Shown: in pieces, positions 7,898 to 14,677 of the stretch
Layout: each line of letters opens with the position of its first letter
Numbering within the stretch: position 1 is the first letter of the stretch
Assembly (NCBI RefSeq): GCF_000422465.1
Contig: NZ_KE383843.1
Coordinates: 62,001 to 126,000 of the forward strand
Source of the DNA: Paenibacillus harenae DSM 16969
GTDB taxonomy: Bacteria; Bacillota; Bacilli; Paenibacillales; Paenibacillaceae
Direction: 5' to 3'
Length of the DNA stretch: 64,000 nucleotides
The notes under the pieces: generated by a model
What the model saw: the letters and a program-made list of their open reading frames with translations, nothing else
Told to the model about the DNA's origin: nothing
The model's database searches: none
Translations under genes and position numbers: made by a program

Positions 7898-8227
7898 TTA
7901 TGCATCCGCCATCACATATACTTTGCCGTCTTCCACCTTGACTGGGTAAGTCTTGAGATCCACGCAAGCAGGGTTTTTTTTGGCCTTTCCGGTCGTTATA
8001 TCGAACCTTCCGTTATGCTTGGGGCATTCGATCGTCGAACCCATGACATAGCCGTCAGCCAGATGAACCCGCTCGTGGGTGCAGTAGCCCTCCGTTGCAT
8101 AGTAGCCGTCGTTTTCCGACCGATACACCGCATACGAACGTTCCTTATAATCGAATCGGATCACATCCTCCTGTTCGATCTCATCGGCCATGCACACCTC
8201 TACCCAATTGTTCTCGCTCACGCTCAT
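7898..8227 (-). CDS. Rieske [2Fe-2S] ferredoxin (MocE type)
   Basis: Small soluble Rieske ferredoxin of 109 residues that passes electrons to an oxygenase-type partner. Cluster ligands are visible as C49-x-H51 and C68-P-K-H71; the second box reads CPKHNGRFD. Its stop-start junction with the upstream desaturase is an ATGA overlap, so the pair is translationally coupled and the desaturase is the likely electron acceptor. The same pairing (MocD/MocE-like) is known from rhizopine catabolism loci. A dedicated reductase is not adjacent; a ferredoxin-NADP reductase is encoded at 36574. Confidence 0.9.
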   Translation of the reverse strand: MSVSENNWVEVCMADEIEQEDVIRFDYKERSYAVYRSENDGYYATEGYCTHERVHLADGYVMGSTIECPKHNGRFDITTGKAKKNPACVDLKTYPVKVEDGKVYVMADA

Positions 8228-9369
8228 GCTGATTCTCCCTCCTTATCCGAATGATTCATCGCCATTCCCGCAGCTTGCCTTATTCGTTCCGTAATATAAG
8301 GGATATCGCTCAAGCCGTACATATAAGGCCGTGCCGTATCCGGGAGCGGCTTGACTACCGCATAGCTCAGATCTTTGCCCTGCCGAATTAATGCGCCGAT
8401 CGCCTCCTTAAGCGCGGACCAGAGACCGTTGCGCGGCGCCGGCGTGTCGTATTTCATTTCCTCATGCAGCGCAGGAAGCGCGTGGTAAGGCACCATGGGA
8501 AACATATGGTGCTCAACATGGTAGTTCATGTTCCAGTACAGAAATCGCAAGACCGGGTTAAGCTTCATCGTTCGCGAGTTAAGTCTGTGATCGAGCACGT
8601 CGTCGTAGAGGCCTAGATGTTGGGTTAATCCGAACAGCAGGACGAGGATTACACCGTAGAAAGACGGCATTCCGATCAACATGGCAGGCAGCAGACTGCC
8701 TTGCCATACGCATAGCACGATGACGGCCGCCAGGATAAGAAGATAGATCCGCGCCTCGCGGAACGTCTTTCCGTATTCGCTCTCCGGGATATATTCCTTC
8801 TCTTGCTTGTCGAGCTTGCCGACGCAATGCAGCAGGAAACGCTTCAGTTCCACTGGACCTCCGTACAGATGGAGCATCTGCATGATGAGGATTCGCCAGA
8901 TTGGAGGCCGCTCGGTATGAATTTCAGGGTCGCGGCCTACGATATACGTATCAGTATGGTGCCGCGTATGGCTCCATCGCCACGGCGTTGCCGACCTGAG
9001 CACCATGAACGAAGCGATCTGGTATACCGCTTCGTTCATCCACGATGTTTTGAATGCCGTCCCATGACCACATTCGTGCCAACGGGAATCACCGGGCGTC
9101 GCATACAAGATGCCGTACAAAGCAAATACGGGAACGGCCCACCATGTCCCCCAGCTCAGAACTCCAACATAGCCGAGTGCCGCAAGCAGCACGAACCAAA
9201 TGATCGTGTCGCGTATCGCTGGACCGTCCTTCCGTTTCATCAGTTCCTTCATCCTGGTCCGCGGAATCGGTGTCTTATACCATTCTGCCGATGCCATGCC
9301 GCGTTCTTCCGCCAGCTTCCCCTCGGGCCCCGTTAAGCTGTAATCCCTTTTCCGGATTATATCGGCCAC
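8224..9369 (-). CDS. membrane fatty-acid desaturase family di-iron oxygenase
   Basis: Integral-membrane di-iron desaturase/hydroxylase. The three histidine boxes are intact: HECGH at 98-102, HTRHH at 134-138 and HVEHH at 284-288. Hydrophobic pairs flank them (about 56-92, 205-250). 381 residues, somewhat long for the family because of a C-terminal soluble tail. GTG start at 9369 behind AAGGAGAGGG. It is the first gene of a two-gene operon with the Rieske ferredoxin, which suggests NAD(P)H-reductase/Rieske-driven oxidation of a lipid, hydrocarbon or methylated substrate (MocD-like) rather than acyl-ACP desaturation; substrate is inferred only. The divergent AraC gene beyond it is the obvious regulator. 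Confidence 0.88.
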   Translation of the reverse strand: MADIIRKRDYSLTGPEGKLAEERGMASAEWYKTPIPRTRMKELMKRKDGPAIRDTIIWFVLLAALGYVGVLSWGTWWAVPVFALYGILYATPGDSRWHECGHGTAFKTSWMNEAVYQIASFMVLRSATPWRWSHTRHHTDTYIVGRDPEIHTERPPIWRILIMQMLHLYGGPVELKRFLLHCVGKLDKQEKEYIPESEYGKTFREARIYLLILAAVIVLCVWQGSLLPAMLIGMPSFYGVILVLLFGLTQHLGLYDDVLDHRLNSRTMKLNPVLRFLYWNMNYHVEHHMFPMVPYHALPALHEEMKYDTPAPRNGLWSALKEAIGALIRQGKDLSYAVVKPLPDTARPYMYGLSDIPYITERIRQAAGMAMNHSDKEGESA

Positions 9370-9542
9370 TGCAACCCTCTCCTTATCGTTATGTCGTTTC
9401 TTGTCATGAATCGATAGCTACAAATCCTATTCTAGAGAGAAATCGACCGCGTGTATTTAGTCCAAATCGGAAATTTGGTTGCCAAAATCGGTTTTTTACA
9501 GCTATGCTGAAAGTACTTATTCGAAGGAAGAAGGACGATCCC

Positions 9543-10442
9543 ATGCAAGAAAACCGCCCGCTCTTTTTCAAAAGCCCGAATGAAACAATCGAAGAGCTTA
9601 AGGACGTCTATTTCCCACCCTACATCACATTGGCCCATGTGTTTCATGCGCCTGAAGGGTGGGGCATCCGATCCCGCGTCCTGAAGCAATTTCAATTGCA
9701 GTACAACATGGGCGGACGAGCCGAATATCGTATCGGTGATCGCGTATACGAGACAAGGCGCGGCGACCTTGTCTTTCACCGTCCGGGAGAAGTTCACGAA
9801 ATTACGACTGCCTCCGGCTTGCAATACGTCTGCATTTCAATCGTTTTTCATTTTGGAAACGAGACGTTTCCCATCGACAGCCTTCTCTCCTCTTCGCATG
9901 ACATGGGGAATTTCGCCGGCCAGAAGTTGGAGAGGCTGCTGACGAATCTCGTTCTCGCTTACCAGCAGCCCGGGCTTTCCTCGCAATTCAGAGCTCAGTC
10001 GCTGCTTATGGATATTTTATCGGAGCTGAATCGAATGCTGCATGACCGAGTAAGTGACGAGTCCACGCCGACGCAGCGCAATAATGTTTCCAAAATGGTG
10101 CTTGTCAAAAACCATATCCTTCAGCACTACAGCGACAATCTTCAAATTAAAATGCTGGAGGAAATAACGGGTTTCAGCCGCGATTACGTTATCGAACAGT
10201 TCCGAAATACGTTCAGTATGACTCCAATCCAATATCTAATTCATGTCCGGGTCGAGAAAGCGAAGGAGCTTGCTTTGCATACGAGCTTAAGCATCGGGGA
10301 AATTGCGGAACGGGTAGGCTACAGCGACGTCCATACGTTCGGCAAAATGTTCAAGAAAAAAACCGGCTTCAGTTTAAGCCGGTTTTGTTCCTCTCTATTT
10401 ACGCAGGCGCCTCACAAGGAAGACGATCACAAGCTTCCTTGA
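9543..10442 (+). CDS. AraC family transcriptional regulator
   Basis: 299-residue regulator with an N-terminal cupin-type ligand domain (HRPGEVHEI at about residue 80) and a C-terminal double helix-turn-helix (about 200-290: IKMLEEITGFSRDYVI and SIGEIAERVGYSDVHTFGKMF). ATG at 9543 is preceded by AAGGAAGAAGG; the frame is open further upstream but overlaps the divergent desaturase. It shares the unusual segment YFPPYITLAHxFHAP with the convergent AraC gene, so the two are paralogues. Divergent from the desaturase operon, 173 bp away, so it probably controls that operon. Its last 44 bp overlap the other AraC gene tail to tail. Confidence 0.88.
   Translation: MQENRPLFFKSPNETIEELKDVYFPPYITLAHVFHAPEGWGIRSRVLKQFQLQYNMGGRAEYRIGDRVYETRRGDLVFHRPGEVHEITTASGLQYVCISIVFHFGNETFPIDSLLSSSHDMGNFAGQKLERLLTNLVLAYQQPGLSSQFRAQSLLMDILSELNRMLHDRVSDESTPTQRNNVSKMVLVKNHILQHYSDNLQIKMLEEITGFSRDYVIEQFRNTFSMTPIQYLIHVRVEKAKELALHTSLSIGEIAERVGYSDVHTFGKMFKKKTGFSLSRFCSSLFTQAPHKEDDHKLP
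10353..10386 (-). terminator. terminator of the minus-strand AraC gene inside the plus-strand AraC coding sequence
   Basis: Hairpin AAAACCGGCTT / AAGCCGGTTTT (10359-10386) followed on the minus strand by a run of seven or more T residues (to 10353). It begins 13 bp after the stop of the minus-strand AraC gene, so it is a standard intrinsic terminator for that gene, yet it lies wholly within the C-terminal codons (KKTGFSLSRFC) of the convergent gene. Confidence 0.75.
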
Positions 10443-11364
10443 ATGGAGGCAGAGCGACACGATCATCCTCCGTATGTCTATTAGATGGCGGATCATCCAA
10501 CCCTAGCTGCCCTTCGGTCATATAAAAGCTGGAAGAAAACTGCGACAGACTGATGCCCGTCTTCTTCTTGAACATTTTGCCGAAGGAATGAACATCGTTA
10601 TAGCCGACCGCTCTTGCGATTTCGGTAACGGACATGTTCGTCGTAACCGCAAGCTGCTTGGCTTTCTGAAAGCGCAGCCACACCATATACTGAAGAGGCA
10701 GCAATCCGAATTCCGCTTTGAACAATCGGCAGATATAATTTCGCGAGAGCCCCGATACGCCTTCCAACAGGCCGAGTTGTATGTCCTCTTGATAATGATT
10801 GCGGATAAAGTTCTTCACCTGCATCAGCTTGTTGGCGTTCTTCAGTTGAATGGGCGTAAGCGAAGCGGACTTGGATTGCTTAGCAGCCTCAACAATCGTC
10901 CGAACGAGCAATTGCTGGCACTCCATCTGATGAACAATTCCCGGCTGGTGATAATGCATAACAATCCGTTGAAGCCACTCTTTAACCGGATGCTCCTCGA
11001 ACGAACCGAAGTAATGGCGTCCATCAATCAGCTCCTCCAAAGGAAACCCCGAGCTTCCAAAATGAAACACGATCGAGATACAAGAATACGGCTCACCCGG
11101 AACCATCGACAGCCGGTGAACTTCGTACGGCCGGTGAATAATTAAATCACCCTGTTTCGTTACGTACGACTTCCCGTTAATCTCGTAAATGCCGACTCCG
11201 AGGTACGTATACTGAATCTGATACTGCCTATGAAAGCCTTCGGGTTTGATCCAGTTGTCCGGTGCGTGGAACATATGGGCCAGCGTGATGTACGGCGGGA
11301 AATAGTAATCCTGCAGATGCTCGAGCGTCTCAGCGGGATCCCAATAAGCCATGTCATTTCTCAT
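10399..11364 (-). CDS. AraC family transcriptional regulator
   Basis: About 321-residue regulator, paralogue of the convergent gene: same N-terminal cupin-like domain beginning YYFPPYITLAHMFHAP, a beta-barrel with IIHRPYEVHRL, and a C-terminal AraC helix-turn-helix pair (about 180-280) ending KKKTGISLSQF. A 40-residue charged tail follows, part of which is encoded by the region overlapping the neighbour. AGGAGG lies 9-12 bp upstream of TTG 11367 and ATG 11364; the ATG is preferred. Divergent from the Gfo/Idh gene, which it probably regulates. Confidence 0.87.
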   Translation of the reverse strand: MRNDMAYWDPAETLEHLQDYYFPPYITLAHMFHAPDNWIKPEGFHRQYQIQYTYLGVGIYEINGKSYVTKQGDLIIHRPYEVHRLSMVPGEPYSCISIVFHFGSSGFPLEELIDGRHYFGSFEEHPVKEWLQRIVMHYHQPGIVHQMECQQLLVRTIVEAAKQSKSASLTPIQLKNANKLMQVKNFIRNHYQEDIQLGLLEGVSGLSRNYICRLFKAEFGLLPLQYMVWLRFQKAKQLAVTTNMSVTEIARAVGYNDVHSFGKMFKKKTGISLSQFSSSFYMTEGQLGLDDPPSNRHTEDDRVALPPFKEACDRLPCEAPA

Positions 11365-11503
11365 CAAAAATCAATGCCTCCTGCTTCACGCGAAATAGTG
11401 TAATTGGATACATATTTCTAAGCTTTGCCTAAATACAACCCTGCGATCGATCCGTACAATAAGAGTGCCGGCATATTTCAATACGTTCAAGGGGGTTCAA
11501 AAG

Positions 11504-12712
11504 ATGGGAATTAAAATCGGTGTTCTCGGCGCAGGCATGTTCGCCAAATCATTCATTCCGCTGTACAAAGTTCATCCTGAAGTCGACAAAGTGGTGCTCG
11601 CCGATATCAATACTGACAGATTGCGGCAGGTCGCCGATACATTCAGAATAACAGAAACCTATTCCAGCCTGGAAGACCTATGCCGGAGCGACGTAGATGC
11701 CATTGCCATTTTCACGCAAAGACATCTTCATGCGCCGCAAACGATTCAAGCGCTTCGCGCCGGTAAGCATGTGTATTGCGCCGTGCCGATGGCTCATTCT
11801 TTGGAGGATGTCCAAGCCATTCTCGATGAAGTGAAGCGCAGCGGACTTCTCTATATGTCCGGAGAAACCAGCTACTACTATCCAAGCACGATCTATTGCC
11901 GCAACCGGTTTGCGGAAGGAGGGTTCGGTGACTTCGTATACGGCGAAGCGCAATATTTGCATGATCTGTCGCATGGCTTCTACGAAGCTTTCCAGCATTC
12001 CGGCGGAGCCGACTGGAAGAAGGCGGCAGGGTTTCCTCCCATGTATTATCCAACGCATTCCGTTAGTATGATCTTGTCGGTTACCGGTGCTCGGGCAACC
12101 CAGGTTTCCTGTCTCGGATACCGCGACCGTCATGAAGACGGGATATACCGGGAAGGCGCAAACCTATGGGATAACCCGTTCAGCAACGAAACGGCTCTTG
12201 TGAGAACTTCCGACGGCGGCATGGCGCGCTTCAATGAATTCAGACGCGTAGGCTGGTCGGGGAAAAATTGCGTATATTTGAGCATGTTCGGCACAAAAGG
12301 CAGCTACGAGGAGCATGCCGGCTCGCAGGTATGGTCGTCTCTGGAGCATGGAAGCCTGCAAAGCTTGGATGAGCTGCTGCACAGCAACGATTACGTGAAT
12401 CAGCAGTCCGATCCGGATATCCCTTTGGCTCTGCGTCAAGACTTTGAGAGTGGACTCAGCCTTGTTCACGACGTCGACCGCTTGCCCCGCGAATTCGAAG
12501 GAATGCCCAACGGACATTTCGGGTCCCACCAGTTTCTGACGGACGACTTCGTTAAGGCAGTCAGCCAGCACAAACTGCCGCCCATCCATGCTTGGAATGC
12601 GGCTAAATACTGCGCCCTGGGCATTATCGCCCACGAGTCGGCGCTTCGCGGAGGCGAGCTGCTGTCCATCCCCGACTTCGGCGAACCTTCGCCGAGTTGG
12701 AACATGCTGTGA
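11504..12712 (+). CDS. Gfo/Idh/MocA family protein lacking the EKP lysine
   Basis: 402-residue protein with an N-terminal Rossmann fold (IGVLGAGMFAKSF, residues 5-17) and the C-terminal alpha/beta domain of the Gfo/Idh/MocA family, which normally oxidises or reduces sugars and inositols with NAD(P). The usual C-E-K-P motif, whose lysine takes part in catalysis and cofactor positioning, is replaced here by CAVPMA at 92-97, so classical dehydrogenase activity is doubtful. A later conserved histidine region (YYPTHSVSMIL, about 185) is present. ATG at 11504 follows GGGGG; the open frame to 11465 has no better start. Single-gene unit divergent from an AraC regulator and closed by a strong terminator. 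Confidence 0.87.
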   Translation: MGIKIGVLGAGMFAKSFIPLYKVHPEVDKVVLADINTDRLRQVADTFRITETYSSLEDLCRSDVDAIAIFTQRHLHAPQTIQALRAGKHVYCAVPMAHSLEDVQAILDEVKRSGLLYMSGETSYYYPSTIYCRNRFAEGGFGDFVYGEAQYLHDLSHGFYEAFQHSGGADWKKAAGFPPMYYPTHSVSMILSVTGARATQVSCLGYRDRHEDGIYREGANLWDNPFSNETALVRTSDGGMARFNEFRRVGWSGKNCVYLSMFGTKGSYEEHAGSQVWSSLEHGSLQSLDELLHSNDYVNQQSDPDIPLALRQDFESGLSLVHDVDRLPREFEGMPNGHFGSHQFLTDDFVKAVSQHKLPPIHAWNAAKYCALGIIAHESALRGGELLSIPDFGEPSPSWNML

Positions 12713-12718
12713 GACCAA

Positions 12719-12762
12719 AGAAGGCCAGAAGGAGCAAGTTGCCTTGCTCCTCCTGGCCTTCT
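12719..12762. terminator. bidirectional terminator
   Basis: Twenty-base arms AGAAGGCCAGAAGGAGCAAG and CTTGCTCCTCCTGGCCTTCT (one mismatch) around a 4-base loop between two convergent genes. TCTTC follows on the plus strand and TTTGG on the minus strand. It ends the Gfo/Idh gene and the long minus-strand operon. Confidence 0.8.
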
Positions 12763-12788
12763 CTTCATTCGCCTGTCGAATCGGCGAC

Positions 12789-14645
12789 TTACAGCATCGC
12801 AAGCTTCAGCAGCACTTCATTATTTGCTTTTACAGTAATCGTATCGTCCGCGACTTCGAGTTCCGGCGCATTCTCATACGCTTCCTTCAAATTAGCCGTA
12901 TCCGTACTGACGAATATCGAACTGGCCAGCCAATGGATGCCTTTATCCAATTCTGTTCTCAGTGTCGGAATAATCGTTCTGGGATGGAGCAAGTTGGTGT
13001 TCGGTTCCGGATGGAGCAATATTGCTCGGCATTCTCCCAGCAAGGATTGGATGCCTGCTCCTCCCCATGGGAGATGCACCGCGGCGCTCCCCTCCGAAAT
13101 GACAATATCCTGATCCCTGCATTGAACCATATTCCGTTCCCTAGGAAAGGCGAACCCGCCTTCCGCAGCATCCAGTTCCCTGCTGGTTTCAATGCGATGA
13201 ATACGCACATGCCAAGGCAATCCTGGCACGATCCAGGAACGAACCTCAACATCCCTCCAAGGCCTCCATAACGAATAAAGGACGCCATTGTCAATGCTGA
13301 ACGCCTCACATCTTCGCCTGGTCCGGAACTGATCGTCGCGCTCGGCCAAAGCGAGATTATTGTCGTATGCTCCCTGCTCCAAGCCGATGTTGCCCTTCGG
13401 CACGCTAAAGCCGTATAAATTGGAATAGGCAAACTTGCCGTATTTGGCAGCGGTATGAGCCGGTTCAAAGCCCGCATGCTGTCCTGATGTGAAGGCAACT
13501 GCATGGTTGCCGGCGAATTCCCTGCATAAGATCATCCTTGCTTCTTGCTGCACCGATTGAAGCGCCAGCTCCGGAAGCGGCAGTTCTTCCGCCTGCCAGA
13601 ATGGATGCTCTTCCGCAAGCGCGATCGGAAGAAACGATTTTAACGCCCAATACGGGGAGCCCGGCGCGTTGTAGCTTTCTGCCATCACAAGATTCGGATA
13701 AGAATATCCGATGGTGAGGATGCCCTCGTTCGTAAAGATGGGCTGCTTGAACCACCAGCGCAGATTGCGGAGAAGAAGCCCCTTGATCGCGCCCCAAGGC
13801 AGCGCCTCTACGTCCGCAAAGGCAAGCGCGCCCCAGAAGCAGCTCTGCGCGAATCGGTACGCGAGACTCCTGCCGAAGGCGATAGCGGCTCCAACCTCGC
13901 CGAACCAATGAACGAAGTGCTTGGCGAACAAAGCTGCCCGCTCCTTGTAGGTTCGGCTGCGCCTCGGATCCTCGGTCTCCATGACCTTCGCATAGATCAA
14001 GCTGTAGTAATGAAAGGCAAACGGGATGTAATAATCCATTTGCTCCGTGTCTCCGTCTTTATACCAGCCGTCCGACAAATAAAACGCGTCAAGACGGTCC
14101 AAATCCTGCTCCATCCGCTCACGGTCATGCTCTGCGCCTACCTTCAACAAGGCCACGTTGACCAGAACCCGGAAAAAAAGCCAATTCGTATCGACCGTCA
14201 CCCTCTTGTTCGTCTGTCCGATCCAGCTCGCCAGATTAGACCTCTCTACAGGGCTGAGCGGTTCCCAGATACGCTCTGGCGTTAATATGAGGGTCAACGC
14301 TATCGTTGCGAGCTCCACCATTTTCTGATCGCAATCATGGATATCTCCCCAATATTCCTTGTTTTCCGGATCAGTGCCGCTTCGTATCCCTTTCATATAA
14401 ATATCCCAATGCGCCCAAGTTCCACCCCCGCCGAGCAGAGGAGCGAGGCCCCACAGCGGTCTTGCGAAAGCTTCCATTTGCGCCGTTCTCTCTGAGGTTC
14501 TGGAAGCCGTGCTCCCAATATCGAGCATGGCGCCGTTTGGACTGTAGTAGGGAACGAGGGGATCACAAAGATGCTGCACGGCAAGCGCTAGATCTTCTCT
14601 CGTTTCAAGAGGATTGTTCGCCAAAAGCTTGTCATATCTAATCAT
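12789..14645 (-). CDS. DUF2264 domain protein
   Basis: 618-residue cytoplasmic protein of the DUF2264 family, large proteins with an alpha-helical barrel in the first two thirds and a beta-sandwich end, often found in polysaccharide-use loci; function not established. Recognisable parts are the opening NPLETREDLALAVQHL, WAHWDIYMKGI, NWLFFRVLVN and DGWYKDGDTEQMDYYIPFAFH. No signal peptide. ATG at 14645 with GGGAG upstream fits the 32-bp gap after the preceding gene; the longer open frame would overlap that gene. Last gene of the permease-permease-binding protein-fusion operon, so it probably acts on the same imported saccharide, perhaps as hydrolase or lyase. Confidence 0.85.
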   Translation of the reverse strand: MIRYDKLLANNPLETREDLALAVQHLCDPLVPYYSPNGAMLDIGSTASRTSERTAQMEAFARPLWGLAPLLGGGGTWAHWDIYMKGIRSGTDPENKEYWGDIHDCDQKMVELATIALTLILTPERIWEPLSPVERSNLASWIGQTNKRVTVDTNWLFFRVLVNVALLKVGAEHDRERMEQDLDRLDAFYLSDGWYKDGDTEQMDYYIPFAFHYYSLIYAKVMETEDPRRSRTYKERAALFAKHFVHWFGEVGAAIAFGRSLAYRFAQSCFWGALAFADVEALPWGAIKGLLLRNLRWWFKQPIFTNEGILTIGYSYPNLVMAESYNAPGSPYWALKSFLPIALAEEHPFWQAEELPLPELALQSVQQEARMILCREFAGNHAVAFTSGQHAGFEPAHTAAKYGKFAYSNLYGFSVPKGNIGLEQGAYDNNLALAERDDQFRTRRRCEAFSIDNGVLYSLWRPWRDVEVRSWIVPGLPWHVRIHRIETSRELDAAEGGFAFPRERNMVQCRDQDIVISEGSAAVHLPWGGAGIQSLLGECRAILLHPEPNTNLLHPRTIIPTLRTELDKGIHWLASSIFVSTDTANLKEAYENAPELEVADDTITVKANNEVLLKLAML

Positions 14646-14677
14646 AACTTTTCTCCCGTTTGCCTCATTTTCTATTT

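Noticed and set aside
7641..7949. Plus-strand open frame of 102 codons
   Set aside because: No ribosome binding site, overlaps the Rieske gene end antisense, and no family resemblance.
9270..9542. Upstream extension of the AraC frame
   Set aside because: It lies inside the divergent desaturase gene; the ATG at 9543 has a good binding site.
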